Assembly (NCBI RefSeq): GCF_013423485.1
Contig: NZ_JABFFR010000030.1
Location: forward strand, 1 to 64,000
DNA from: Azospirillum oleiclasticum
Lineage (GTDB): Bacteria > Pseudomonadota > Alphaproteobacteria > Azospirillales > Azospirillaceae
Length of the DNA stretch: 64,000 nucleotides
Reading direction: 5' to 3'
Part shown: positions 1 to 7,862 of the stretch, in pieces
Layout: the number at the start of each line of letters is the position of its first letter
Numbering within the stretch: the first letter of the stretch is position 1
Notes under the pieces: model-generated
Databases searched by the model: none
Seen by the model: only the letters and a program-made list of their open reading frames with translations
What the model was told of the DNA's origin: nothing
Made by a program: the position numbers and the translations under genes

Positions 1-1
1 C

Positions 2-151
2 CTGGTGCTGGCCAACAACGGCACCAGCACCGGCCTCTACCTGGTGGTCGATGCCAACGGCGACGGCCAGGTGGCGACCACCGACATCCGGCTGCTCGGT
101 GTCTTCAACAACACCACCTCCGTCGGCTTCGGCGACGTCACGCTGGGCTGA
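2..151 (+). CDS. 3' end of a secreted Ca-binding/RTX-like protein (partial)
   Basis: Only the last 49 codons are in the window; the 5' end lies outside. The peptide contains a calcium-binding-like loop (DANGDGQV) followed by TTDIRLLGVF and ends in DVTLG. This resembles the C-terminal tails of large type I-secreted or surface proteins of Azospirillum and relatives. The family call is inference from a short tail. A strong terminator follows 27 bases after the stop. Confidence 0.45.
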   Translation: MVLANNGTSTGLYLVVDANGDGQVATTDIRLLGVFNNTTSVGFGDVTLG

Positions 152-178
152 GCGCCGGCCCGGCACCGGTGCCATGAC

Positions 179-213
179 GGAAAAGGGGCGCTCCGCAGGG
201 AGCGCCCCTTTTT
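179..213. terminator. Rho-independent bidirectional terminator
   Basis: A 14-bp perfect stem, AAAAGGGGCGCTCC, loop GCAG, then GGAGCGCCCCTTTT plus one more T. The A-rich and T-rich flanks make it work in both directions. It lies between the stop of the plus-strand partial gene (151) and the stop of the minus-strand GntR gene (240), so it can end both transcripts. Confidence 0.85.
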
Positions 214-239
214 CCGTTCAGGACCGGACCGGCGGTCGC

Positions 240-923
240 CTAGCCGGACCGGCTCTCCGGACGCGCTTCCAGGGTCGTCACGTAGGTGCGACCCGAGCCT
301 TGGATGTGGGCGGTCATCAACGCCTCGTAGGCGGCGAAGTCCCCGCGGTCGAAGAGGTCGAGCAGCCGCCGGTGCTCCTGGTAGGAGCGCGGCGTCATCA
401 CATCGACCGGGGAGGATAGGTTGGTGCGCAGGGCCGCCACCCGGCTCGCCACCAGCCGGTAGGCCTCCTCCACATAGGCGTTGCCGGAGCGCGCGACGAT
501 GCTGTCGTGGAAAGCGGTGTCGGCGCGGCCATAGGCGACCGTGTCGCCGGCCGCGACCGCCGCCTCCATGGCCGCGACCGCCCGCTCCAGCGCCTCCACC
601 ACCCCGGCGCGGTCATGCGCGAAGGCGAGCTCCGCGGCGCGCGGCTCCAGGATCATGCGGAAGCGGCAGAGCGCCTCGACATCGCCGACGCTGGGCGAGA
701 AGACGAAGCTGCCGACCTGCGGCCGGATCACCACCAGCCCCTGGATCTGCAGCAGGTTGAGCGCCTCGCGCACCGGGGTGCGGCTGACCCCGAAGCTCTG
801 CGCCAGCGTCTCCTCCGGGATCATCGAGCCGAGCGCGAACTCGCCGTCGATGATGGCGTCGCGCAGCCGCTCGAAAACGAGCCTGGCGCGGGACTTCTGC
901 GGTTCGAGCTTCAGGGACTTCAT
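240..923 (-). CDS. GntR-family (FadR/FCD type) transcriptional regulator
   Basis: A 227-residue regulator, the normal size for the FadR subfamily. Residues about 16-75 form the winged helix-turn-helix, including FGVSRTPVREALNLLQIQGL, the GntR recognition helix. The rest is an all-helical FCD ligand domain with the expected D/H metal-site residues (FHDSIV, EHRRLLDLF). The ATG at 923 was chosen because it begins MKSLKLEPQKSRAR just ahead of the HTH; the open frame upstream is not protein-like. It lies downstream of and co-oriented with the TRAP/oxidase genes, so it is the likely regulator of that operon, responding to the transported hydroxy acid or a product. The ligand cannot be read from the sequence. 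Confidence 0.9.
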   Translation of the reverse strand: MKSLKLEPQKSRARLVFERLRDAIIDGEFALGSMIPEETLAQSFGVSRTPVREALNLLQIQGLVVIRPQVGSFVFSPSVGDVEALCRFRMILEPRAAELAFAHDRAGVVEALERAVAAMEAAVAAGDTVAYGRADTAFHDSIVARSGNAYVEEAYRLVASRVAALRTNLSSPVDVMTPRSYQEHRRLLDLFDRGDFAAYEALMTAHIQGSGRTYVTTLEARPESRSG

Positions 924-1046
924 GAGAAACCGCACATACAGCCACACCACCCCGCGCACAAGCCCGCCGGTTCCCGGCGCGGCGTCATACCGGCGGCACG
1001 AGACCGTGACCCGTGCCGCTGGAGGGCCGCGACCGCGGCCCCGCGC

Positions 1047-1066
1047 CCACATGGGCGCCCATGTGG
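1047..1066. promoter_or_regulatory. 20-bp perfect palindrome upstream of the GntR gene
   Basis: CCACATGGGCGCCCATGTGG is a perfect 20-bp palindrome located 124 bases upstream of the GntR start, between it and dctP. Position and symmetry suit a dimer-binding operator, perhaps autoregulatory, but it differs from the ATGTA-N3-TACAT site in front of the oxidase gene. It could equally be an mRNA hairpin. Confidence 0.35.
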
Positions 1067-1112
1067 ACGTGGGGGGCAAGGGGCCGGATGGCCCCGCCCG
1101 CCGTCTGAGGGA

Positions 1113-1138
1113 GCCTTGGACGTGTCAACGTCCAAGGC
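1113..1138 (-). terminator. Hairpin downstream of dctP
   Basis: An 11-bp perfect stem (GCCTTGGACGT / ACGTCCAAGGC) with loop GTCA lies 9 bases after the dctP stop. There is no T run, so it may be a mRNA-stabilising or factor-dependent stop rather than a classic intrinsic terminator. Confidence 0.45.
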
Positions 1139-1146
1139 CGTTGGCA

Positions 1147-2163
1147 TCACTTGCCGCGGATCGCCTTCAGCTCGCCGAACACCAGATCCAGCGCCTCCTT
1201 GCCGATGGTGGCCGAGTGCCGGTCGTAGATCACCGCCAGCTTGCCGCGGATGCGGTCCAACTCGGCCGGGGCGATCTCGTTCACCGTCATGCCGTTGGCC
1301 TTGAGGTTGGCGAGGCTGACCTTCGACTTCTCGCGGTTGACCTTGCGCTGCTCCGCGCGCCCCACCGCGGCGCACTCCTTCAGCACCGTCTGTTCGCCGG
1401 CCGACAGCGTGTCCCACACCCGCTTGGAGAACAGCACCAGCGTCGGCGAATAGGCGTGCTTGGACAGCGTCAGGTATTTCTGCACCTCGTAGAACTTCAT
1501 GTTCTCGATGTTGTTGTAGGGGTTCTCCTGCCCATCGACGGTCTTGGTCTCCAGGGCCGAGTAGATCTCCGAGAAGGCCATCGGCACGGCGTTGCTGCCG
1601 AGCTCCTTGAAGGTGTCGATGAAGATGGTGTTCTGCATGACGCGCATCTTCACCCCCTGGAAATCCTCCAGCTTCGTGATGGGGTGGCGCGAGTTGGTGG
1701 TGTGGCGGAAGCCGTTCTCCCACCAGGCGAGGTTGACCGCGCCGACCGCCGGCAGCTTGGCGGCGAACCAGTCGCCCGCCTTGCCGTCCAGGACCTTGTC
1801 CGCCTCCTCCTCGTTGTCGAACAGGAAGGGCAGGTCGAAGACGCCGAGCGACGGGATGATCGCGGTGAGCGGGGCGGTCGAGGTCAGCACCATCTCCAGC
1901 GTGCCCGACCGCACCGACTGGGTGGCGGTCAGGTCGTTGCCCAGAGCACCATCCCAATAGGGCTGGATCCTCATCTTCCCGCCGGTGCGTTCCAGGGTGC
2001 AGGCGCCCATGGCGGCCAGCCCGTTGCCCATGGGGTGTTCCTTGCTGACCCCGTTCGACACCCGGAAGACGCGATCCTGGAACTGGGCTTGCGATTGGGC
2101 CGGGGCAGTGGAGACGCCGGCCAGCAGGGCGACGGCGGCGAGCAGCAGCGATTTGACGGTCAT
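1147..2163 (-). CDS. dctP: TRAP transporter periplasmic substrate-binding protein DctP
   Basis: A 338-residue extracytoplasmic solute receptor of the TRAP family. The first 22 residues are a signal peptide ending in APA; the mature part carries the typical DctP signatures GVFDLPFLFDN, GVKMRVMQNTIF and TVDGQENPYNNIE. It captures an organic acid in the periplasm and passes it to DctQ/DctM. The ATG at 2163 has a GGAGGG ribosome site five bases ahead. It is the last gene of the operon oxidase-dctQ-dctM-dctP (minus strand), 32 bases after dctM. The neighbouring 2-hydroxyacid oxidase suggests the ligand is a 2-hydroxy acid; this is inference. Confidence 0.9.
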   Translation of the reverse strand: MTVKSLLLAAVALLAGVSTAPAQSQAQFQDRVFRVSNGVSKEHPMGNGLAAMGACTLERTGGKMRIQPYWDGALGNDLTATQSVRSGTLEMVLTSTAPLTAIIPSLGVFDLPFLFDNEEEADKVLDGKAGDWFAAKLPAVGAVNLAWWENGFRHTTNSRHPITKLEDFQGVKMRVMQNTIFIDTFKELGSNAVPMAFSEIYSALETKTVDGQENPYNNIENMKFYEVQKYLTLSKHAYSPTLVLFSKRVWDTLSAGEQTVLKECAAVGRAEQRKVNREKSKVSLANLKANGMTVNEIAPAELDRIRGKLAVIYDRHSATIGKEALDLVFGELKAIRGK

Positions 2164-2195
2164 GGCATTCCCTCCGCAGGATTTTGTTCTGAAAC

Positions 2196-3476
2196 TCAAT
2201 GGGTGAGCCACCACAGCGGGCCGGTGACGAGGCCGGGAAAGAGGACGAGCAGGAAGAGCACCGCCAGCTCGGCCCACAGGAACGGCCACAGCCCCTTCAT
2301 CAGGTCCGGCATGGTGATCTTCGAGACACCGCACATCACGTTGAGCACGATGCCCACCGGCGGCGTGATCAGGCCGATGGCGTTGTTCATGATGAACAGC
2401 ACGCCGAAATAGACCGGGTCGATGCCCGCCTCCTTGACGATGGGCATCAGGATCGGCGTCAGGATCATCAGGGTCGGGGCGAAGTCGAGTGCCGTGCCCA
2501 CCACCACCACGATGACCATGATGACCAGCATCAGCACCGTCTTGTCCCACATGAACGGCTCCAGCATGGCCTTCACCTGTCCGGGCAGTTCCGACAGCGT
2601 GATGAGCCAGGCGGAGATCAGGGCCGCCGCGATCAGGAACACGACCACCGCGGTGCTGCGCGCCGCCGCGGTGAAGAGCCGCGGGAGTGCGGCGGGCTTC
2701 AGTTCCCGGTAGACGAACAGCCCGACGACCAGCGCGTAGACCGCGGCGACGACGCCGGCCTCGGTCGGGGTGAAGACGCCGAACTTCAGACCGCCGATGA
2801 TCCCGAACGGCATCAGCAGCGCCCAGAAGGCCTCCAGCACGGCCTTGCCGCGCGCGTCCCAGCCCTGCCGCGGACGGATGGCGACCGCGTCGCGCCGCGC
2901 CACCCACAGCCAGGTCAGCACCAGCGCGACGCCCATCATCAGCCCCGGCACGATGCCGGCGAGGAACAGCTTGCCGATCGAGACGTTGGCGACGACGCCG
3001 AAGACGATCAGGCCGATCGACGGCGGGATGACCGGGGCGATGACGCCGCCCGCCGCGATCAGCCCGGCGGCGCGCGGCACGTCGTAGCCGGCCTGCCGCA
3101 TCATCGGGATCAGCAGGGCGCCGATGGCGGCGGCGTCGGCGGCCGCACTGCCCGAGATCGCGGCCATCACCACCGACGCGAAGATCGCGACCAGCCCCAG
3201 CCCGCCGCGGATGTGCCCCACGAAGGTCAGCGCGAACAGCACGATGCGCCGCGAGATCCCGCCGGCGTTCATCAGCTCCCCGGCCAGCATGAAGAAGGGG
3301 ATGGCGAGCAGGGGGAAGCTGTCGGCCCCCTCGACCAGCTTCTGCGACAGGATCGTCGTGTCGGTCTGCCCGCCCGCCACCATCAGCACGACGGCGCAGA
3401 CCAGCAGCGCGAAGGCGATCGGCATCCCGATCGCCATGGACCCGAGCAGGGCCGCGGTGAAGAGCGCGACGGTCAC
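2196..3476 (-). CDS. dctM: TRAP transporter large permease DctM
   Basis: A 426-residue membrane protein with about 12 predicted membrane segments and the DctM signatures SFPLLAIPFFMLAGELMNAGG, SGSAAADAAAIG, GVIAPVIPPSIGLIVFG and NAIGLITPPVG. It is the sodium-coupled transport subunit. The start is a GTG at 3476 that overlaps the dctQ stop (GTGA), so the two subunits are translationally coupled. The frame is open much further upstream, but that part is only the antisense-like continuation through dctQ. Confidence 0.92.
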   Translation of the reverse strand: MTVALFTAALLGSMAIGMPIAFALLVCAVVLMVAGGQTDTTILSQKLVEGADSFPLLAIPFFMLAGELMNAGGISRRIVLFALTFVGHIRGGLGLVAIFASVVMAAISGSAAADAAAIGALLIPMMRQAGYDVPRAAGLIAAGGVIAPVIPPSIGLIVFGVVANVSIGKLFLAGIVPGLMMGVALVLTWLWVARRDAVAIRPRQGWDARGKAVLEAFWALLMPFGIIGGLKFGVFTPTEAGVVAAVYALVVGLFVYRELKPAALPRLFTAAARSTAVVVFLIAAALISAWLITLSELPGQVKAMLEPFMWDKTVLMLVIMVIVVVVGTALDFAPTLMILTPILMPIVKEAGIDPVYFGVLFIMNNAIGLITPPVGIVLNVMCGVSKITMPDLMKGLWPFLWAELAVLFLLVLFPGLVTGPLWWLTH

Positions 3477-3994
3477 GGACGGTCCTCCCGCAGCACGGGC
3501 GCCTCGTCCTCGCGCACCTCGATCAGCTCGTCGTCGCGGATGGTGCCGGTGGCGATTCGGGCCAGCCGCAACACGGCGTGCACCCCGATGCCGGCCGCGG
3601 TCAGGTAGACGACGCCGAACACCCAGGCCATCGGGATGCCGGTGACCGGGGCCATGGTCGTCGCGTTGATCTCGTGCTGGCGCAGCGTGCCCAGGAACAG
3701 CAGCACGCAGCACAGCAGGATCAGCGCGTTGCTGACCGCGGCGCAGACCATCCGCCCGCGCCGGCCGAGCCGGGCGACGAGGCTGTCCATGCCGAGATGC
3801 GAGCCGTCGCCCATCGCCACCACCGCCCCGATGAAGGTCAGCCAGACGAAGAAGAAGCGCGACAGCTCCTCCGACACCGTGATCCCCGAATTGAAGACGT
3901 AGCGGAGGACCACGTTGCCGAAGACCATCGCCACCATCGCCGCCAGCAGCAGGGCCAGCACCGCGTCGGCGAGCCGGACGAGGAGGCGCGTCAT
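3473..3994 (-). CDS. dctQ: TRAP transporter small permease DctQ
   Basis: A 173-residue protein with four membrane segments, typical of DctQ; the central EELSRFFFVWLTFIGAVVA matches the conserved second helix of the family. It pairs with DctM. The ATG at 3994 overlaps the stop of the upstream oxidase gene (ATGA), and its own stop overlaps the dctM GTG, so the three genes are tightly coupled. The acidic C-terminal tail after residue 155 is variable in the family. Confidence 0.88.
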   Translation of the reverse strand: MTRLLVRLADAVLALLLAAMVAMVFGNVVLRYVFNSGITVSEELSRFFFVWLTFIGAVVAMGDGSHLGMDSLVARLGRRGRMVCAAVSNALILLCCVLLFLGTLRQHEINATTMAPVTGIPMAWVFGVVYLTAAGIGVHAVLRLARIATGTIRDDELIEVREDEAPVLREDRP

Positions 3995-5400
3995 CCGACC
4001 ACCTTTCCGGGGTTGAGCAGCCCGGCCGGGTCGAGCGCGGATTTCAGCACCCGCATCAGCGCGATCTCCACCTCGCTGCGGGCGTAGGGCAGCCACGGCT
4101 TCTTCAGGGTGCCGATGCCGTGCTCGGCCGAGATGGAGCCGCCCATCTCCCGGATCGTCCCGTAGACCACCGTATCCATGGCGTGCTTGGGCTGCTCGGC
4201 CAGCGGCAGGCCGGGGACCCACGCCACCAGATGCAGGTTGCCGTCGCCGATGTGGCCGTAATAGACGCTCTCGCAGCCCGGTATGGCGGCGGCGAGACCG
4301 GCCTTGCAGCGCGCCGTGAACGCGCCCAGCTTCCCGGTCGCCAGCCCCACGTCGTAGGAGATGTGGGGGCCCAGCACCCCGACGAAATCGGCGCAGGCGT
4401 CGCGCAGGCCCCAGAAGGCCTGGGTCTGGGCCAGCGACTGCGCGACCGCCGCGTCGGCCAGGATGCCGCGCTCCAGCACCCCCTCCAGCCAGCCCTCGAA
4501 GCGCGGCTGGTCCGCCGCCTCGTCGGTGCCCTGCGCCTCGACCAGCACATAGGCGCCGTGCCCGCCGCCGATCGGCGCGCGCACGCCGCAGCGCTCCGTC
4601 ACCAGCTCCCAGTAATCGGGCCACATCACCTCGAAAGCCGAGAGGAGCGGGCCCAGACCCCGCCGCGCCTCGGCCAGGAAGGCCAGCACGGCGTCGTAGT
4701 CGGGCAGCGCGCAGAGCGCCGACATGGTGCTGAGCGGCTTGGGGTAGAGCCGCAGGACGACGCGGGTGATGATGCCCAGCGTCCCCTCCGAGCCGATGAA
4801 CAGGTGCTTGAGGTCGTAGCCGGCGTTGTTCTTGAGCAGCTTGTTCAGGCTGTTCAGGACGGTGCCGTCGGGCAGCACCACCTCCAGCCCGAGCACGAGG
4901 TCGCGCGCCATGCCGTAGCGGATGACGCGGTTGCCGCCGGCGTTGGTGGACAGGTTGCCGCCGATGGCGCAGGACCCGCGCGAGCCGAGGTCGAGCGGGA
5001 AATACAGCCCAGCCTCCTCCGCCGCCCGCTGGATGGTCTCCAGCGGCGTCCCCGCCTTCACGGTCATGGTGGACGAGGCGGCGTCGATCTCCTCGATGCC
5101 GACCATCCGCTCCATCGAGATGGCCACCCACCCCGCGCGCGGCGTCGCCCCGCCGCACAGGCCGGTCAGCCCGCCCTGCGGCACGAAGGGAAGGCCGGCG
5201 TCCCGGCAGGCCCTGACCGCGGCCGACACGCCGGCCGCGTCCACCGGCCGGACCACGGCGAGGGGGGTGGCGGGCTCCAGCCCGCTCCAGTCGCAGCGGT
5301 TGCGCATTGGCACCGCGTCCCCGACCAGAACCGCGGCCGTTCCAAGCTCCGCCGCGAGAGCGCCGAACACCCCGTGCGCCTGTTCCACCCTCAGCCTCAT
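3991..5400 (-). CDS. FAD-linked oxidase, GlcD/D-2-hydroxyacid dehydrogenase family
   Basis: A protein of about 469 residues with an N-terminal PCMH-type FAD domain (FVPQGGLTGLCGGA, GSCAIGGNLSTNAGGNRVIRYG) and a C-terminal FAD-oxidase domain ending in the family signature ISAEHGIGTLKKPWLPYAR; GHIGDGNLHL supplies the metal/substrate histidines. Enzymes of this family oxidise D-lactate, glycolate or D-2-hydroxyglutarate and pass electrons to a quinone or flavoprotein. The start at 5400 (MRLRVEQAHG) was preferred over one 33 bases upstream, which would run into the ATGTA-N3-TACAT operator. As first gene of the TRAP operon it likely oxidises the imported hydroxy acid. The exact substrate is unknown. 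Confidence 0.85.
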   Translation of the reverse strand: MRLRVEQAHGVFGALAAELGTAAVLVGDAVPMRNRCDWSGLEPATPLAVVRPVDAAGVSAAVRACRDAGLPFVPQGGLTGLCGGATPRAGWVAISMERMVGIEEIDAASSTMTVKAGTPLETIQRAAEEAGLYFPLDLGSRGSCAIGGNLSTNAGGNRVIRYGMARDLVLGLEVVLPDGTVLNSLNKLLKNNAGYDLKHLFIGSEGTLGIITRVVLRLYPKPLSTMSALCALPDYDAVLAFLAEARRGLGPLLSAFEVMWPDYWELVTERCGVRAPIGGGHGAYVLVEAQGTDEAADQPRFEGWLEGVLERGILADAAVAQSLAQTQAFWGLRDACADFVGVLGPHISYDVGLATGKLGAFTARCKAGLAAAIPGCESVYYGHIGDGNLHLVAWVPGLPLAEQPKHAMDTVVYGTIREMGGSISAEHGIGTLKKPWLPYARSEVEIALMRVLKSALDPAGLLNPGKVVG

Positions 5401-5409
5401 TGCTCTTGT

Positions 5410-5422
5410 ATGTAAGGTACAT
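5410..5422 (-). promoter_or_regulatory. Candidate GntR operator before the hydroxyacid oxidase/TRAP operon
   Basis: ATGTA-AGG-TACAT is a perfect inverted repeat nine bases upstream of the oxidase start. FCD-type GntR regulators typically bind short T/A-rich palindromes of this kind (a GT-N-AC core), and a GntR gene sits at the other end of the operon. The link is inferred. Confidence 0.5.
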
Positions 5423-5534
5423 TTTGGTATCACCCGCCCGGAAACAGGTCAAGGGGCGTATTGCCGGCTACCCCGATCATCGGGCGACCGGATGGGCATA
5501 GGCCCTTGGGACGCGGCATGAGGCGCCAGGACAC

Positions 5535-5550
5535 TTGACGATTCCGTCAA
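5535..5550 (+). promoter_or_regulatory. Candidate parA operator (TTGACG-N4-CGTCAA)
   Basis: A perfect inverted repeat with 6-bp arms and spacer ATTC sits 52 bases upstream of the parA start. A second small inverted repeat, GGTGC-TCCCG-GCACC, follows at 5561-5575. Because the adjacent ParA has an N-terminal DNA-binding domain, an autoregulatory operator in this position is expected for type Ia partition loci. Confidence 0.45.
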
Positions 5551-5602
5551 TCCCGCGGATGGTGCTCCCGGCACCATGCCGGTGGAACGGCCGGAGGAAC
5601 GG

Positions 5603-6637
5603 ATGGCACCGAAATTCGTGATGGCGGGCGAGGAGCTGCGGCGCCTGCGCGAGCGGCGGCGGCTCGACCAGCAGGGGCTGGCGGAGCTGTTGAACGACCA
5701 GCTCGGCCGCTCCTACGACCGCAGCCGGATCTCGCGCTGGGAGAAGGGGACCGAGCGTATCCCGCAGGTGGTCGCCGCGGCCCTCCAGGCGCTGGAAGCG
5801 CCGGCGGAGCCGACGGGCACCGGCTCGGCGGTGGTGCTGGCGGTGGCCAACCAGAAGGGTGGGGTGGGCAAGACCACCTCCTGCGTCAACCTCGCCTTCC
5901 TGCTGGCGCGCAAGGGGCTGCGCGTGCTGCTGGTCGACTGCGACGGGCAGGCCAACGCCACCATCCATTTCGGTTTGGACCCGCTGGCGGAGGAGCACGC
6001 CGGCCACACGCTCGACCATGTGCTGTTCGCCCAGAAGCCGCCGGGCGACGCGGTGGTGCGGGTGTGCAACGATCTGTTGGGGCTGGTGCCCGCCAGCATC
6101 AACCTCGCCGCCGCCGACACCGAGCTGATCCGCGAGCCCAACGGCTCGCTGGTCCTGCGCGAGAACATCGACGACATCCGCGCCGACTGGGACTTCATCA
6201 TCCTGGACTGCGCGCCGAACCTGGGGCTGCTGACCATCAGCGCGCTCAACGCCGCCGACCTCGTGCTGATCCCGTCGCAGACGGAAATGCTGTCGATTGC
6301 CGGCATCCCGAAAATCATGGAGACGATTTCCAAGGTGCGCCGCCGCATCAACCCGCGCGTCGCCGTGGTCGGCATCCTGCCGACCCTGCACAAGGCGCGC
6401 CGCGCGCAGAACCGCGACATGATGGACCAGCTCCGCGCCATGGCCGATCGCTTCGGGGTGCCGCTCTTCGACAGCGTCCCCGACGCCGCCGATTACGGCA
6501 ACGGCGTCACCGCCGGCCGCCCGGCGCTGGAGATGAACCCGGCGGTGCCCGGCGCCGACATCTACGCCACCGTCGCCGACCGCCTGATCGCCCACCGCCG
6601 CGAGCGCGCCGAGGAGGGCCGCCATGCCGCCGCGTGA
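5603..6637 (+). CDS. parA: ParA-family partition ATPase with N-terminal helix-turn-helix
   Basis: A 344-residue P-loop ATPase. Residues 8-60 form an Xre-like DNA-binding domain (GEELRRLRERRRLD, SRISRWEKGTERIP). Residues 78 on form the ParA/MinD fold: deviant Walker A KGGVGKTT (85-92), Walker A' LLVDCDGQ, Walker B FIILDCAPNLG. It segregates the replicon by forming dynamic ATP-dependent patterns on the nucleoid with ParB. The ATG at 5603 was chosen because GGAGG lies five bases ahead; an in-frame ATG at 5576 has no such site. The parB start overlaps its 3' end. The N-terminal HTH is the hallmark of type Ia ParA, which represses its own promoter. Confidence 0.88.
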   Translation: MAPKFVMAGEELRRLRERRRLDQQGLAELLNDQLGRSYDRSRISRWEKGTERIPQVVAAALQALEAPAEPTGTGSAVVLAVANQKGGVGKTTSCVNLAFLLARKGLRVLLVDCDGQANATIHFGLDPLAEEHAGHTLDHVLFAQKPPGDAVVRVCNDLLGLVPASINLAAADTELIREPNGSLVLRENIDDIRADWDFIILDCAPNLGLLTISALNAADLVLIPSQTEMLSIAGIPKIMETISKVRRRINPRVAVVGILPTLHKARRAQNRDMMDQLRAMADRFGVPLFDSVPDAADYGNGVTAGRPALEMNPAVPGADIYATVADRLIAHRRERAEEGRHAAA

Positions 6638-7472
6638 CAGCCGGCGCCTCGCCAACGCAGCCTTGCTCGCCACCGCCACCGACCGCACCGCCCGGCTGTT
6701 CGGGGTGGAGGGCGGCTACACCCTGCGCGAGTTGGACGTCGCCCGGATCGAAACCAACCCCGAGCAGCCCCGCCGCCATTTCGAGGAGAGCGACCTCGCC
6801 GAGCTCGCCGCCTCCATCCAGCGGCACGGGCTGCTGCAGCCGGTCTGCGTGCAGGAGACCGCCACCGACCATTTCCGGCTGGTGGCGGGCGAGCGGCGGC
6901 TGCGCGCCTTCATCCGGCTGGAGCGCACGACCATCCCGGCCATGGTGGTGCGCACCACCGACCCGGAGGCGCTGTCGCTGATCGAGAACGTGCAGCGGGT
7001 CGACCTCGACGCCTTCGAGGTGGCGGGCGCCCTGGATCTGCTGCTCGCCAAGCACGGCGCCACCCACGCGGAGTTGGGCAGCCTGCTCGGCAAGAGCCAG
7101 CCCTACGTCACCCGCACGCTGGGCATCCTGCGGTTGCCCAGGACGATCCGCGAGGAATACGCCCAGCACCGGCAGGTGCCGGCCTCGGCGCTGATGATCA
7201 TCGCGGAGACGGAGGGTGAGCGACGCCAGATGGCGCTGTGGCGCCTCGCCAAATCCGGCGGCAGCGTCCGCGCGCTGCAAGAGGCGCGCAAGACGGAGCC
7301 GCGCGACGCCCCGCCATCTCCCGACTTCGCCCGCGTCCACAAGGGGCTGAGCCGCAACATCGCGGCTCTGCAAGCCCTGCACAACGCCGGCGCGCTGGGT
7401 GATACGGAACGCACAGCGTTGCGCGCCCTCCGCGACGCGCTGGACGGGATGCTCGACGGGCCGGCGGACTGA
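6624..7472 (+). CDS. parB: ParB-family centromere-binding protein
   Basis: A 282-residue ParB/Spo0J-like protein. It has the CTPase N-domain motifs NPEQPRRHF, LVAGERRLRAF (box II GERRxRA) and SLIENVQRVDLDAFE, followed by an HTH (THAELGSLLGKSQPYVTRTLGILRLP). It should load on a parS site and stimulate ParA. It overlaps parA by 14 bases, so the two are translated as a unit. The C-terminal quarter is divergent, as usual for dimerisation domains. The pair implies that this DNA belongs to a separately segregated replicon; it is not proof of a complete origin, because no replication protein is visible. Confidence 0.88.
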   Translation: MPPRDSRRLANAALLATATDRTARLFGVEGGYTLRELDVARIETNPEQPRRHFEESDLAELAASIQRHGLLQPVCVQETATDHFRLVAGERRLRAFIRLERTTIPAMVVRTTDPEALSLIENVQRVDLDAFEVAGALDLLLAKHGATHAELGSLLGKSQPYVTRTLGILRLPRTIREEYAQHRQVPASALMIIAETEGERRQMALWRLAKSGGSVRALQEARKTEPRDAPPSPDFARVHKGLSRNIAALQALHNAGALGDTERTALRALRDALDGMLDGPAD

Positions 7473-7511
7473 CCCTCCACTGGGGAAGGGCCGGCCGCCG
7501 GCAGCGCGCCG

Positions 7512-7525
7512 ATTAGACGTTTAAT
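7512..7525. promoter_or_regulatory. Candidate parS centromere site downstream of parB
   Basis: ATTAGACGTTTAAT (ATTA-n-ACGT-n-TAAT, 12 of 14 positions symmetric) lies 39 bases after the parB stop and is conspicuously AT-rich in a GC-rich gap. In type Ia partition loci the parS site is downstream of parB. It differs from the chromosomal parS consensus, and only one copy was seen, so the call is tentative. Confidence 0.35.
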
Positions 7526-7565
7526 AGGCCGGCTCCCGTCGCCGGGCGGACACGGCCTCCGCCGC

Positions 7566-7802
7566 TCAGTTCTTGGCGTCCTCGGCGCTGCGCTCGATGG
7601 CGCGGCCGGCGTCCTGGATGGCCTCGCCGGCGCGCTCGCCGACCCGGCCGGCCGCCTCCCCGGCGTTTTCACCGGCCCGGTCGATGGCCTGGCCGATCTC
7701 CTCGCCGGTCTCCTCGGCCGACTGGTCGCAGGCGGCGACCAGGGGCAGGGCCGCGAACAGCAGGGCGGCGGCGAGGGTCCGGGTACGGGTGGTGCGCATC
7801 AT
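7566..7802 (-). CDS. Small lipoprotein with helical repeat tail
   Basis: A 78-residue protein. A signal peptide with lipobox LVAAC (Cys at about 25) predicts a lipid-anchored envelope protein. The remaining 50 residues are charged, Ala/Gly-rich and quasi-repetitive (EEIGQAIDRAGENAGEAAGR), predicted to be one long amphipathic helix like LEA-type or YtxH-like stress proteins. Two adjacent ATG codons (7802 and 7799) could be the start. No function can be assigned. It follows parB in convergent orientation. Confidence 0.7.
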   Translation of the reverse strand: MMRTTRTRTLAAALLFAALPLVAACDQSAEETGEEIGQAIDRAGENAGEAAGRVGERAGEAIQDAGRAIERSAEDAKN

Positions 7803-7862
7803 GGGGTCATCCCTGTGGTTTCCGATGCTGGAGAAACGCGAAAGGGGTGGTGCAGGTTCCAC

